Source: Pseudoxanthomonas sp. JBR18 (GTDB taxonomy: Bacteria; Pseudomonadota; Gammaproteobacteria; Xanthomonadales; Xanthomonadaceae). Taken from it: a stretch of DNA of 64,000 nucleotides. Each line of letters starts with the position of its first letter. Within the stretch, counting starts at the first letter, position 1. The stretch is taken from the NCBI RefSeq assembly GCF_028198165.1, contig NZ_CP116339.1, positions 4,285,001 to 4,349,000 on the forward strand. The letters are read 5' to 3'. Under the pieces are notes generated by a model. It had not been told where the DNA came from, ran no database searches, and saw only the letters and a program-made list of their open reading frames with translations. This document shows, in pieces, positions 9,839 to 23,196 of this stretch. The translations under genes were made by a program, and so were the position numbers.

Positions 9839-10449
9839 CCGTTCTTTGCACTCCAGACCAGCCAAGCCAACAACACCAGGAGCAGGACGCTGGCGATCCA
9901 GCCCACCGGTTCGATCCAGCGCCGCAACGCCGCTTCCGCACGCACACCACCCAGGCGCAATGCCAGGGCGATCAGGAACACGCGCTTGCCGCGCCCCACC
10001 ACCATGCTCGCGATGAACGGTAGCAGCGGCACTCCCACAATGCCTGAGGCCCACGTAAATATCTTCAGCGGGATCGGGGTGAAGCCGGCCAGCACCAGCA
10101 GCCAGAACGCGCGCCAGGGCGACTGGGCGACCAGTTCGCGCAGATGCGCCACCTGTTTGTTGACCCCATCGGTCCAGCCCAGCGCGTCGATCAATGGCTG
10201 CACGGCCGCATAGGCGTAATGACCCAGCGCGTAGCCGATCAAGGCACCTAACAGTGAACCGACCAGGCTGATCCCGGCGAAGGAAAACGCGCGCCGGGGC
10301 TGGGCCAGCGACATCGGCGCCAGCATCACCTCGGGCGGCACAGGAAAGAAGATCGCCTCGATAAAGCTCAGCCCGAACAGCAGACGCGGCGCATGCCGAT
10401 GGCGGGACCACGCGATCGCGCGGGCATACAAAGGACCGAAAAGCTGCAT
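9835..10449 (-). CDS. yqaA: YqaA family VTT-domain membrane protein
   Basis: A 204 aa inner-membrane protein of the DedA/VTT superfamily, YqaA branch. Hydrophobic segments lie near residues 24-45, 57-80, 112-135 and 180-200. The family motifs FFPVPPEVMLAPM and the later GFTPIPLKIFTWASG are plain to see; these carry the re-entrant loops thought to serve lipid or ion transport in DedA proteins. It is sandwiched between pcm and nlpD with TGATG and ATGA overlaps, so all are translated together. Substrate unknown. Confidence 0.9.
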   Translation of the reverse strand: MQLFGPLYARAIAWSRHRHAPRLLFGLSFIEAIFFPVPPEVMLAPMSLAQPRRAFSFAGISLVGSLLGALIGYALGHYAYAAVQPLIDALGWTDGVNKQVAHLRELVAQSPWRAFWLLVLAGFTPIPLKIFTWASGIVGVPLLPFIASMVVGRGKRVFLIALALRLGGVRAEAALRRWIEPVGWIASVLLLVLLAWLVWSAKNG

Positions 10450-11132
10450 CAGTCGAGGGTTCCCGACAGGAGGGGGACGAACATCACCGGGGCCAGCGTG
10501 GTCTGCTGAACGTGGCCATCGGCATCCTTGGTGAGCTGCACCAGGGCCTGCGAGGACGCGCCACCCACCGGCGCGACCAGGCAGCCGCCCGGGGCAAGCT
10601 GATCGATCAGATCGTGGACCAGGGCCGGTGCAGCGGCCGTGACCATGATCGCGTCGTAAGGACCATGCTCCGGCCAGCCCACCCGTCCGTCGTCATGCTT
10701 GCTGCGCACGTTCAAGCCGAGCAGGCGCAGGCGCTTGCGCGCCAGGCGCAGCAGGTCGCCAATCCGCTCGACCGTATAGACGTCCAGTCCCAGCGAAGCC
10801 AGGATCGCCGCCTGGTAACCCGATCCTGTCCCCACTTCCAGCACTGTCCTGGGCGCACGTCCAGCCAGCAGCACCTCGGTCATGCGGGCCACCACCCAGG
10901 GCTGGGAAATGGTCTGGCTGTGGCCGATGGGCAGCGCGGTGTCCTCGTAGGCGCGCGTGGCCAGCGCTTCGTCCACGAACAGGTGCCGTGGCACGGTGCG
11001 GATGGCGTTGAGCACGTTCTCATCGACGATGCCCGCCTCGCGCAGGCGCTGCACCAACCGATCGCGCACGCGCTGGGACGTCATTCCCGATCCGGCCGCA
11101 TCGGCCGGCTGGACGCGCAGGCGCGGGGTCAT
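10449..11132 (-). CDS. pcm: Protein-L-isoaspartate O-methyltransferase
   Basis: Repairs isomerised Asp/Asn residues in aged proteins by SAM-dependent methylation. The 227 aa product has SAM motif [16 protein letters not shown], the PCMT hallmark region [19 protein letters not shown], and post-I TVERI. The ATG overlaps the surE stop (ATGA). An internal ATG at 11084 would drop a 16-residue extension; the overlap favours the longer form. The surE-pcm pairing is widespread and linked to stationary-phase survival. Confidence 0.97.
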   Translation of the reverse strand: MTPRLRVQPADAAGSGMTSQRVRDRLVQRLREAGIVDENVLNAIRTVPRHLFVDEALATRAYEDTALPIGHSQTISQPWVVARMTEVLLAGRAPRTVLEVGTGSGYQAAILASLGLDVYTVERIGDLLRLARKRLRLLGLNVRSKHDDGRVGWPEHGPYDAIMVTAAAPALVHDLIDQLAPGGCLVAPVGGASSQALVQLTKDADGHVQQTTLAPVMFVPLLSGTLD

Positions 11133-11908
11133 GCCGCCGGCTCCAGGTCCGCGGCCAGGCCGTCGACCCAGCCGGCGACCGTCTCCAGCGCCTGGTAGCG
11201 GGTCAGGTCCACATGGATGGGGCTGATGGAGATGGCGCCACTGCGCACCGCATGGAAATCGGTCCCTACGCCGGCATCCTGTTCCGGCCCGGCCGGGCCG
11301 ATCCAGTACACGGTGCCGCCGCGCGGGTCACGCTGTGGCAGACAGGGCTCGGAGCGATGGCGATTGCCCAGCCGCGTGACCTCGAACCCAGTGACCTCGG
11401 ACCAAGGCCGGTCCGGAACATTGACGTTGAGGATGGTGTTGGCCGGCAGCGGATCGGCCTTGAGCCGGGCCACGATCTGCACCGCCGCGCGCGCGGCGGT
11501 CTCGAAGTGCTTGGGGGCATGGTCACGGCTCACCAGCGACACGGCCACCGCGGGAAACCCGAGGAAGCGTCCTTCCATCGCCGCCGACACCGTGCCCGAA
11601 TAGATCACGTCATCACCCAGATTGGGCGCGTTGTTGATGCCGGACACCACGATGTCCGGCTCGAAATCCAGCATCCCGGTCAGCGCCAGGTGGACGCAGT
11701 CGGTCGGGGTGCCGTTGACGCGGATGGTGCGCTCGTCCAGCTGGCGGGTGCGGATCGGCAGATCCAGCGTGAGCGAGTTGCTGGCGCCGGAACGGTCCCG
11801 GTCGGGGGCCACTACCCAGACTTCGTGCCCGGCCTGGCGCAACGCCTCGGCCAGCATGCGGATCCCGGGGGCGTCGACGCCGTCATCGTTGCTTACAAGT
11901 ACGCGCAC
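11129..11908 (-). CDS. surE: 5'/3'-nucleotidase SurE
   Basis: Metal-dependent nucleotidase/exopolyphosphatase active on nucleoside 5'- and 3'-monophosphates. The metal-binding motif SNDDG is at residues 6-10 and [20 protein letters not shown] in the middle is a family signature. It starts with GTG, supported by AAGGAAG about 6 nt upstream. First gene of the surE-pcm-yqaA-nlpD string. Normally it follows truD, but here an Smr-domain gene on the other strand lies between them. Length 259 aa is typical. Confidence 0.97.
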   Translation of the reverse strand: MRVLVSNDDGVDAPGIRMLAEALRQAGHEVWVVAPDRDRSGASNSLTLDLPIRTRQLDERTIRVNGTPTDCVHLALTGMLDFEPDIVVSGINNAPNLGDDVIYSGTVSAAMEGRFLGFPAVAVSLVSRDHAPKHFETAARAAVQIVARLKADPLPANTILNVNVPDRPWSEVTGFEVTRLGNRHRSEPCLPQRDPRGGTVYWIGPAGPEQDAGVGTDFHAVRSGAISISPIHVDLTRYQALETVAGWVDGLAADLEPAA

Positions 11909-12002
11909 TCAAACTTCCTTCAATGATGCGCGTCCGATGATACCGGATCGATCCGGACGCTTCGCCCTTGCATGGGCCGCGATGCGACGTAACCTGCCTG
12001 CC

Positions 12003-12545
12003 ATGAGCGATCCGCGCGACGACGACGATGACGACGCCAGCCTGTTCCGCGAGGCCATCGGCCAGGTGCGGCGCCTGGACGCTGCGCCCTCGCCGCCCAG
12101 CAAGCCGCGCCCACGTCCGTCGGCCCGCATGGCGCGCGCCGACGAGCGCGCCGCGCTGAGCGAGTTCCGCCAAGCCCTGGAGGCCATGCCGATCGGCGCT
12201 GGCGATGTGCTCTCGCATCGGGTCGAGGCCCTGCCCGCCAGCATCTTCACCCGACTCAAGCGTGGCCAGTTCTCGATCCAGGACGAACTGGACCTGCACG
12301 GCGCCACGGCCAGCCAGGCCGAGGCGCTGCTGCGTCAGTTCCTGCGCGAGGCCCAGCGCAGCGGCACGGCCTGCGTGCGCATCGTGCACGGCAAGGGGTT
12401 GGGCTCGGACGCCGATATCCCGGTCCTGAAGAACGTCGTGGACCGCGTGCTGCGCCAGCGCAATGACGTGCTGGCATTCCACTCCGCGCTGCCGACGCAG
12501 GGCGGCACCGGCGCGGTCATCGTCCTGCTCGCAGCGCGCCCCTGA
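12003..12545 (+). CDS. Smr-domain protein
   Basis: A 180 aa protein ending in an Smr (small MutS-related) domain with the motifs LDLHG (residues 96-100) and HGKG (129-132) that mark the nicking-endonuclease fold. The N-terminus is very acidic (SDPRDDDDDDAS), followed by a proline-rich linker. It resembles the stand-alone SmrA/SmrB type; SmrB cleaves mRNA at collided ribosomes in E. coli, but which branch this is cannot be settled by eye. Start chosen at the ATG giving MSDPRDDDD; an ATG seven codons earlier is possible, and neither has a clear ribosome site. Converges with truD. Confidence 0.85.
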   Translation: MSDPRDDDDDDASLFREAIGQVRRLDAAPSPPSKPRPRPSARMARADERAALSEFRQALEAMPIGAGDVLSHRVEALPASIFTRLKRGQFSIQDELDLHGATASQAEALLRQFLREAQRSGTACVRIVHGKGLGSDADIPVLKNVVDRVLRQRNDVLAFHSALPTQGGTGAVIVLLAARP

Positions 12546-12636
12546 CCACCAACGGGCTCAACGTACCCCGCCACCGCATCGACGGGCCACGCGGGACGAT
12601 GGCCCCGCTAGGCTTTGAATGGACACGGCAGCGACG

Positions 12637-13680
12637 TCAGGTGATCCGGTTAGCCTCGCGCACCGCGCCGAGTTCGTGCAGCAGCGCGGTGGCATAGCTC
12701 CCGGGCACCAGGTCGAAGCGCAGCTCCAGCGTCTGTGGATCCTGCCACGACCACTGCAGGTCGGCCGCCTGCTGGCGCAGCGCACGACGCTCCTGCTTCA
12801 GGCGTGCCGACTCCAGGCCGGCACGCAGTGCCGGCGCATCGCCCTGCGTGAGCACCTGTGTCTCCAGGGCGGCACAGGCGCCCTGCGTGCGCAGCTCACC
12901 TTCTCCCCATAACGGACCACTGGGATGGATATCGAAGCGCGCCAGCCGTTCGGCCAGCGCGTCGCTCCAGGCTTCAGGGCCGAACACACTGCGGCTGCCG
13001 GCGAGCATCCAGACCTCACCGTCCAGCCCGCGTTCCCAGCTGCCATCGGTCACACGCGCCGACAAGACGCGATTGAACAGTTCCGAGCGCGCGGCCGACA
13101 GCAGCATCGAGCGCTGCTCGCGTTTGACCCGGCGCCCTTCGAACATGGCCAGCGCCTGGGCGACGTTGTCTCCGGCGCGACCAAAGCGCTGCTCGCCAAA
13201 CCAGTTGGGCAAGCCGCGCGCGGCGATGGCCTGCAGGCGCGCATCGATCGCCTCGCGCTCGCCCTGCACCTGGCGCAGCACCAGGGTGAAGCGATTGCCC
13301 TCCAGCGCGCCGCGCGGCAGCTTGCGGCTGTGCCAGGTGGAGGCGACGACCTCCAGGTTGGGCTTCACCAGCGCGTCCAGGTCCGGCGACACACGCTTGG
13401 GCAGGTGCACGCTGAAACGCTGGGTGGTCACCGCATGCCGGTCCTTGAGCCCGGCATAACCGATGCCGACCTCGCCGATGCCCGCCCAGCGCGCGAGCGT
13501 GCGCGCCACCTCGGCGGTGTTGAGGCCGCGTTTGCGCACGGTCAACAGCAGGTGCTCGCCCTCGCCACTGGCGTCGAACGCATCGATCTCATCGACCTGG
13601 AAATCTTCCGGCCGGCTGCGGAACACCGCCTCCAGCACCGCCGGCCCGAAGGCCAAGGGGAGCAACGATGTGTCGGTCAT
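12637..13680 (-). CDS. truD: tRNA pseudouridine(13) synthase TruD
   Basis: Makes pseudouridine 13 in tRNA-Glu and some mRNAs. The catalytic loop [14 protein letters not shown] is present with Asp80 at the same number as the E. coli nucleophile. [10 protein letters not shown] and the later [10 protein letters not shown] segments are family hallmarks. The 347 aa length is normal. It is the last gene of the pyrG-eno-ispDF run, separated from ispF by a cluster of three REP palindromes, so its expression may be partly uncoupled. Ends 91 bp from the converging Smr gene. Confidence 0.97.
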   Translation of the reverse strand: MTDTSLLPLAFGPAVLEAVFRSRPEDFQVDEIDAFDASGEGEHLLLTVRKRGLNTAEVARTLARWAGIGEVGIGYAGLKDRHAVTTQRFSVHLPKRVSPDLDALVKPNLEVVASTWHSRKLPRGALEGNRFTLVLRQVQGEREAIDARLQAIAARGLPNWFGEQRFGRAGDNVAQALAMFEGRRVKREQRSMLLSAARSELFNRVLSARVTDGSWERGLDGEVWMLAGSRSVFGPEAWSDALAERLARFDIHPSGPLWGEGELRTQGACAALETQVLTQGDAPALRAGLESARLKQERRALRQQAADLQWSWQDPQTLELRFDLVPGSYATALLHELGAVREANRIT

Positions 13681-13695
13681 GTGGTGTGCCTTCTC

Positions 13696-13721
13696 GTAGC
13701 GCCGAGCTTGCTCGGCTGGGG
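13696..13721 (+). repeat. REP palindrome, subtype A, copy 1
   Basis: GTAG-headed element: GTAG then CGCCGAGC, TT loop, GCTCGGC and TGGGG. The arms GCCGAGC/GCTCGGC can form a 7-bp stem. Same sequence at 13773 and, inverted, at 13817. Resembles SMAG/REP elements of Stenotrophomonas mobilised by RAYT transposases. Confidence 0.75.
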
Positions 13722-13772
13722 CTTGCGGGCCGGAGCCTGCGCGGTAATGCCGACGGAGCTCGCCCGATGGCT

Positions 13773-13798
13773 GTAGCGCCGAGCTTGCTCGGCCGGGG
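13773..13798 (+). repeat. REP palindrome, subtype A, copy 2
   Basis: Direct repeat of the 13696 element; the first 20 bases match exactly, and it ends GGCCGGGG instead of GGCTGGGG. Confidence 0.75.
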
Positions 13799-13816
13799 CC
13801 TTCCCGAGGAAAGCTT

Positions 13817-13839
13817 CAGCCGAGCAAGCTCGGCGCTAC
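13817..13839 (-). repeat. REP palindrome, subtype A, copy 3 (inverted)
   Basis: Reverse complement of the 13696 element, matching it through 23 bases including the GTAG head. With copy 2 it makes a head-out inverted pair around a 18 bp spacer, the usual layout of composite REP units. Confidence 0.75.
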
Positions 13840-13842
13840 AGC

Positions 13843-13884
13843 GCGTCCGTTGAATAGGCGTCCGTTGAACAATGCGTCCGTCGG
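13843..13884. repeat. Short tandem repeat before ispF stop
   Basis: Three near copies of GCGTCCGTTGAA-like units (GCGTCCGTTGAATA, GCGTCCGTTGAACA, GCGTCCGTCGG), about 14-16 bp apart, lie between the inverted REP and the ispF stop codon. No coding sense was found. Confidence 0.5.
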
Positions 13885-13885
13885 A

Positions 13886-14377
13886 TCAAGCCCGCACCAG
13901 CAGCACCACGGCCTGCGCGGCGATGCCTTCACCGCGCCCGGTGAAGCCCAGCTTTTCGGTGGTGGTGGCCTTGACGCTCATTGCATCGGCATCGATGCCC
14001 AGGACCTGCGCCAGGTGCGTGCACATGGCCAGCGCGTGCGGGCCGACCTTGGGTCGCTCGCACATCACGGTGATATCGGCGTTGCCGACCAGCCAGCCGC
14101 GTGCGCGCACCAGGCCATCGCAATGGCGCAGGAACTCGGTGCTGTCCACGTCTTTCCAGCGTGGATCGCTCGGCGGGAAGTGGCGACCGATGTCCCCCAG
14201 GGCCAGGGCACCGAGGAGCGCGTCGCACAGCGCATGGATGACCACGTCGCCGTCGCTGTGCGCCAGCACGCCGCGGCTGTGCTCGACACGCACGCCGCCC
14301 AGCATGACGTGATCGCCGTCCGGGGCGAAGGCATGCACATCGAAGCCCTGGCCGATGCGGATCTGCGGGACTGACAT
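13886..14377 (-). CDS. ispF: 2-C-methyl-D-erythritol 2,4-cyclodiphosphate synthase
   Basis: Fifth step of the MEP isoprenoid pathway: cyclises CDP-ME 2-phosphate with loss of CMP. The zinc ligands are seen in GQGFDVHAF (Asp13, His15) and later [11 protein letters not shown]; the C-terminal [25 protein letters not shown] is the family end. 163 aa, normal. Follows ispD by 11 bp; the two enzymes act two steps apart and are often adjacent or fused. The intermediate kinase ispE is not in this window. Confidence 0.98.
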   Translation of the reverse strand: MSVPQIRIGQGFDVHAFAPDGDHVMLGGVRVEHSRGVLAHSDGDVVIHALCDALLGALALGDIGRHFPPSDPRWKDVDSTEFLRHCDGLVRARGWLVGNADITVMCERPKVGPHALAMCTHLAQVLGIDADAMSVKATTTEKLGFTGRGEGIAAQAVVLLVRA

Positions 14378-14388
14378 CTCGAAGTTCC

Positions 14389-15087
14389 TTATGCGGCCAC
14401 GCGCAGCGACAGGATGAACGCAAAGCGCTCCAGGTCGGCCGGCGTGGTGATCTTGAAATTGGTTTCCCTGCCTTCCACCAGCAGCGGACGCAGGCCCTGG
14501 CGCTCCATGGCCATGGATTCGTCGGTGACATCAATACCGGCACCGGCCGCCTCGTCCAGCGCGCGGGTGAGCTGCAGGCGCCGGAACATCTGCGGGGTGA
14601 GCGCCCGCCACAGGCGCTCACGCGGCTCGGTGCCATCCACGCCGCCGTCATCGCCGGCACGCTTGAGCGTGTCGCGCACCGGCGCGGCGAGCAGCCCGCC
14701 GACGGGATCTTCGCGCCCGCGCTCGATCAGGCGCTCCAGGTCGGCCTCGGCCAGGTTCGGCCGCGCGGCATCGTGGACCAGCACGAAGTCATCGGCGCGT
14801 ACGTCATCCGGCAACACCTGCAGTGCCGCCAGCACGGACGCCGCGCGGGTCCCGCCGCCGACACAGGCCAGCACCGGCTTGCCGCCGAACTGGGTCCAGC
14901 CCGGCCACCACGGGTCATCGGCCGACAGCGCGACCACCGCGCCGGCCACCAGCGGATGGGCGAGCAGCGTGGAGAGGGTCCAGGCCAGCACGGACTGGCC
15001 ACCGACTTCCAGATACTGCTTGGGAATCTCGCTGCCGAAGCGCGTCCCACGTCCGGCGGCGGGGACGACCACCCACAGCCCTCCCAT
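14389..15087 (-). CDS. ispD: 2-C-methyl-D-erythritol 4-phosphate cytidylyltransferase
   Basis: Third MEP-pathway step: transfers CMP to methylerythritol 4-phosphate. The CTP-binding P-loop [13 protein letters not shown] opens the protein, with KQY of the active site shortly after, and [11 protein letters not shown] is the family signature. The start is the ATG whose A is shared with the ftsB stop (TGATG). A TTG one codon upstream was rejected as a start. 232 aa. Part of the ftsB-ispD-ispF string. Confidence 0.98.
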   Translation of the reverse strand: MGGLWVVVPAAGRGTRFGSEIPKQYLEVGGQSVLAWTLSTLLAHPLVAGAVVALSADDPWWPGWTQFGGKPVLACVGGGTRAASVLAALQVLPDDVRADDFVLVHDAARPNLAEADLERLIERGREDPVGGLLAAPVRDTLKRAGDDGGVDGTEPRERLWRALTPQMFRRLQLTRALDEAAGAGIDVTDESMAMERQGLRPLLVEGRETNFKITTPADLERFAFILSLRVAA

Positions 15088-15464
15088 CAATCGCCCTCCG
15101 CGCGGGCCGCGTCGTCATCGTTGACCGGATCGGAGGCCTCCGGCGCACTGGCCGGCGCCGGGGCCGCGCTGCCCGCACCGGCGGGGGCGTCGACCACGCG
15201 ATAGAACTTCTCGCCCGGTTTGATCATGCCCAGCTCGCTGCGCGCGCGCTCCTCGACGGCTTCCTCCCCCGACTTGAGGTCCTCGACCTCGGCGGCCAGC
15301 GCCGCGTTGCGCTGGCGCAGGCCCGCGTTCTCGCGGGCCTGGCTTTCGACCTGCGCGCGCATGGTGATGACCTGGCCGGAGCTGCCGCGTCCGAACCACA
15401 GGTGGTACTGCAGCACCGCCAGCAGCACCAGCAAGCCCAGCAGCAGCCAACGCACCTTGGCCAT
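15087..15464 (-). CDS. ftsB: Cell division protein FtsB
   Basis: Bitopic divisome protein that forms the FtsQLB complex and signals FtsWI activation. A single transmembrane helix (about residues 5-21) is followed by a coiled coil rich in Ala/Leu/Glu (about 35-72, with [19 protein letters not shown] after it, the FtsB hallmark). At 125 aa it is longer than the E. coli protein (103 aa) because of an Ala/Pro/acidic tail. Sits between eno and ispD, the standard location in gammaproteobacteria. Confidence 0.95.
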   Translation of the reverse strand: MAKVRWLLLGLLVLLAVLQYHLWFGRGSSGQVITMRAQVESQARENAGLRQRNAALAAEVEDLKSGEEAVEERARSELGMIKPGEKFYRVVDAPAGAGSAAPAPASAPEASDPVNDDDAARAEGD

Positions 15465-15514
15465 GTCAGCTCCCGCGCACCGCGATCACACGCTTCGGAC
15501 GCACGGCGCGGCGC

Positions 15515-20095
<4,581 letters not shown>

Positions 20096-20198
20096 GGGGC
20101 CTCCAGTGAGGAACCGGGTGGAATCGCCACGTGCGGCGGCGACATCTGCAAGCCTACGCACTGCGCATCCAGCGCCACCTGAACCGGATCGCCCGGAT

Positions 20199-20912
20199 TC
20201 AGCCGGCAAGCGCGCGACGCAAGCCCTCGACGCGTCCAATCTCGGTGCACCAATAGCCGGTTTCAAGGCCATCCAGCCCCCGGCCGACCCCGGCGATGCG
20301 CTGGCGCGCCGAGGCGTGAAACTCGCGGGCGCCAGTCTGGCGCGCCAGTTCAGCGACGTTGTCCGCGGTGATGCCCGCGCCGGGCATCACCGACAGGCGA
20401 CCGCCCGCCTGACGCACGGCACGGGCGATCGCGTCGGCCCCAAGCGGCGCCGCGGAGGCCGCCCCGGAGGTCAGCACGCGCTCGCAGCCCAGGCCGATGA
20501 TCTGCTCCAGGGCCACCGCCGGATCGGCTACGCAATCGAAGGCCCGATGAAAGGTCACGCCCATCGTGCCCGCCTCGGCGATCAGGCCCGCGCAGCCGGC
20601 GACATCCACCTGACCGGCAGCATCCAGCGCCCCCAGCACGACCCCGTCGCAGCCAAGTTGCCGGCAACTGGCGACATCGCGCGCCATCACTTCCCACTCG
20701 GCCGGCGAATAGACGAAATCCCCCCCGCGCGGCCGGATCAGGACGTAGAGCGGGATGCGCAGTCGTTCCCGCGCCAGCGCCACGGTGCCATAGGACGGTG
20801 TGCACCCGCCTTCGCCCAGGTTCTCGCACAGCTCGACCCGGTCGGCCCCGCCGCGCTGCGCGACGAGGGCCGATTCCAGCGAGCCGGCCGCGATCTCCAG
20901 CAGATATCCCAT
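20199..20912 (-). CDS. cutC: CutC family protein
   Basis: A 237 aa TIM-barrel protein named for copper homeostasis, although a direct copper role is disputed. Family segments seen: LEIAAGSLESALVAQRGGADRVELCENLGEGGCTPSYG at the start of the barrel, IPLYVLIRPRGGDFVYS, FHRAFD in the middle, and LTSGAASAAPLGADAI and MPGAGIT near the end. It begins 11 bp downstream of the glycosylasparaginase gene and is probably cotranscribed with it and glk. Length slightly under the E. coli 248 aa. Confidence 0.93.
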   Translation of the reverse strand: MGYLLEIAAGSLESALVAQRGGADRVELCENLGEGGCTPSYGTVALARERLRIPLYVLIRPRGGDFVYSPAEWEVMARDVASCRQLGCDGVVLGALDAAGQVDVAGCAGLIAEAGTMGVTFHRAFDCVADPAVALEQIIGLGCERVLTSGAASAAPLGADAIARAVRQAGGRLSVMPGAGITADNVAELARQTGAREFHASARQRIAGVGRGLDGLETGYWCTEIGRVEGLRRALAG

Positions 20913-20923
20913 GCGCCGCCCGC

Positions 20924-21925
20924 TCAGGTCCTGTCGGTGGTGTAGATCGACTGCGAAGGCAGCAGCGCGTCCTGTTTGGATGCATCGCAGACCGCGTAGA
21001 CGAAGCCCTTGTGCAGGGCGAAGGCGCCCACCTGGCCGTCCTTGTTCATCGCCAGGAAGCAGACCTGCAGCTCCTTGCTGGCCGCCGGGCGCTTGTGCAC
21101 CACCCGCTCGATGGCCTCGCGGCAGGCATCGGCCGGGCTGCGCCCCTGGCGCATCAACTCGACCACCAGGAAGCTGGCGGCGTTGCGGATCATCTCCTCG
21201 CCCACGCCCGAAGCCGTCGCGCCACCCACCTCGTCGTCCACGTACAGCCCGGCCCCGATGATCGGGCTATCGCCGACGCGACCACGCATCTTCCAGGCCA
21301 TGCCGCTGGTAGTGCAGGCACCGGCCATGCGGCCCTCCTTGTCCAGGGCCAGCATGCCGATGGTGTCGTGGTTCTCGCTGTTGCCGGGCAGGCTGCGGCG
21401 CTCGACATTGATCTCCGGCTGGTACTTGGAGGTCTTGAGCCACGCCTTCCAGGCTTTCTCTGCCTCCGGGGTACGCAGGTCCTGCACCTTGAAGCCCTCG
21501 CTGACCGCGAACTGCTGGGCGCCTTCGGCCACCAGCAGGACGTGGGGAGTCTTTTCCATCACCTTGCGCGCCACCGAGATCGGATGGTCGATGCCCTCGA
21601 TGGCCGCCACCGCGCCGCAGCTGCCGTCACCCTTCATGATGCTGGCGTCCAGGGTCACGTGGCCGTCGCGGTCCGGATAGCCGCAGCGCCCCACCGTGGA
21701 ATTGCACTGGCCGGTCTCGGCCCAGCGCGCGCCAGCCTCGACCGCGTCGATGGCGCTGCCGCCTTTGCCCAGCACCGCCCAGGCCGCCTGGTTGGCCGGC
21801 ACGCCGAAATCCCAGGTGGACACGACCTTGGCGCCGCTGGCTCTGATCTGGGCAAACCCGCGCGGGAGCGCGGCGGCGCCGGCGGCCAGGAGAGAGGACT
21901 GCAGGAAAGTGCGACGTGAGGGCAT
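20924..21925 (-). CDS. N4-(beta-N-acetylglucosaminyl)-L-asparaginase (glycosylasparaginase), exported
   Basis: An Ntn-hydrolase expected to cleave the GlcNAc-Asn bond of glycoasparagines, or related aspartyl amides, after autoproteolysis. The predicted cleavage site is HDTIG at residues 186-190, giving Thr188 as the new N-terminal nucleophile; GRVGDSPIIGAGLYVDDEVGGATASGVGE is the family's substrate-binding region. The N-terminus SRRTFLQSSLLAAGAAAL is a twin-arginine signal, so the enzyme is exported folded. GGAG lies 8 nt before the ATG. 333 aa. Gene neighbours glk and cutC are on the same strand, suggesting a small catabolic unit. Confidence 0.92.
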   Translation of the reverse strand: MPSRRTFLQSSLLAAGAAALPRGFAQIRASGAKVVSTWDFGVPANQAAWAVLGKGGSAIDAVEAGARWAETGQCNSTVGRCGYPDRDGHVTLDASIMKGDGSCGAVAAIEGIDHPISVARKVMEKTPHVLLVAEGAQQFAVSEGFKVQDLRTPEAEKAWKAWLKTSKYQPEINVERRSLPGNSENHDTIGMLALDKEGRMAGACTTSGMAWKMRGRVGDSPIIGAGLYVDDEVGGATASGVGEEMIRNAASFLVVELMRQGRSPADACREAIERVVHKRPAASKELQVCFLAMNKDGQVGAFALHKGFVYAVCDASKQDALLPSQSIYTTDRT

Positions 21926-21948
21926 GTCGGGAGCTCCGTGGGTGGGGA

Positions 21949-22968
21949 TCAGTGGGGGTCCGGATGGGCCGCGAACCACGCGGCCGCACCGATGATGCCC
22001 AGTTGGCCGTGCTCGATGCACGACACCGGGATCTGTCGCAGCGCACTGGACAGCACGCCCTTGTCGTGGAAGCGGCGCATGAAGCCACCCGCCTGCAGAT
22101 GTTCGCCCAGATGGCCGGCCAAGCCACCGGCCAGATAGACCGAATGGGCGCAGAAGGTGATGGCCAGGTCGCCGGCCAGGCTGCCCAGCCACTGGCAGAA
22201 CATGTCCAGGCATTCGGCGGCCAGGGCGTCGTCGCCGGCGGCCGCGACCAGGTCGGCAGGCGCGCCGTGCACGACCGGCGCCTGTCGAAGTTCGCACAGG
22301 GCCGCATATAGATGCATCAGGCCGGTCCCGGACAGCGCCCGCTCGTTGTCGACATGGCCGAAGCGCCGCTGCAGCACGCGGACCACGTCCAGCTCCAGCG
22401 AGGTGGTCGCCGCCAGCGCGGCATGTCCGGCCTCGCTGGGCTGGACGCCAAAGCCGGCATCACCATGGACCGCCAGGGCCGCCCCCAGCCCGGTGCCAGG
22501 CCCCAGCAGCAGCGCCGGAAACCGCACGGCGCCCGCCTCCGCCTCTCCCAGGGCACGCATCTGGCCTGCCGGCACATGCGGCAGCGCCCAGGCCAGCGCC
22601 TCGAAATCGTTGATCAGCCGGAACCTGCGCAGCCCGGCCTCGCGCTGGGTCTGCGCCAGCGACACCGGCCAGGGAAGATTGGCATTGAGCAGTTCGTCGC
22701 CCTGCAGGAGGCCCGCAATGGCCACCACGCCCTGGTCTGGGAAGGCGACGCCCTCGGCTTCCAGCGCGTGCCGGAAGCGGGACAACACCGCGGCCAGCGA
22801 CGGAAATTCGGCCCCCACGTAACGCCGGTGGTGACGCAATTCGGGCGTGCCGTCCTGCCCCACATGGACCAGGCCAAGCCGGGCATAGGTGCCCCCGACA
22901 TCGGCCGCCACCATCTCTTGCCCCCCAAACGGGGCGCCCGCTGTCTCACGGGCGGCGACTTGCACCAC
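21949..22968 (-). CDS. glk: Glucokinase
   Basis: Phosphorylates intracellular glucose with ATP. The 339 aa product is of the bacterial Glk type: phosphate-binding AADVGGTYARLGLV near residue 21, INDFEALAWALP, and ALLLGPGTGLGAAL, then EAGHAAL. It starts at a GTG, supported by AAGGAG with a 7-nt gap. The divergent neighbour is parE, sharing a 228 bp region. Downstream are the glycosylasparaginase and cutC. Together with zwf and gntK in this window it would route glucose into 6-phosphogluconate. Confidence 0.96.
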   Translation of the reverse strand: MVQVAARETAGAPFGGQEMVAADVGGTYARLGLVHVGQDGTPELRHHRRYVGAEFPSLAAVLSRFRHALEAEGVAFPDQGVVAIAGLLQGDELLNANLPWPVSLAQTQREAGLRRFRLINDFEALAWALPHVPAGQMRALGEAEAGAVRFPALLLGPGTGLGAALAVHGDAGFGVQPSEAGHAALAATTSLELDVVRVLQRRFGHVDNERALSGTGLMHLYAALCELRQAPVVHGAPADLVAAAGDDALAAECLDMFCQWLGSLAGDLAITFCAHSVYLAGGLAGHLGEHLQAGGFMRRFHDKGVLSSALRQIPVSCIEHGQLGIIGAAAWFAAHPDPH

Positions 22969-23196
22969 TTAGGATCTCCTTGCAACGGCGCGCTCCGGCA
23001 CCCGGTTCGCACGCCGGTGGCACCGGCGCCGGACGGAGCCGTGCTGCCGCCTGTAACCGATTGTAGTGGCAAGCCGCGTCGTTGCCGCATGCCGCGCCGG
23101 TGGCGGCTGGACCATACGTCGCCGCACGTGCAAATCCGCCCCCCAGGCCCCACACTTGCCGCCCTTCGTGGCCCTAGACACGACCTGATCGACCGA

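Noticed and set aside
13681..13885. Possible CRISPR-like array of repeats
   Set aside because: Only three copies, one inverted, unequal spacing and no cas genes; these are REP palindromes.
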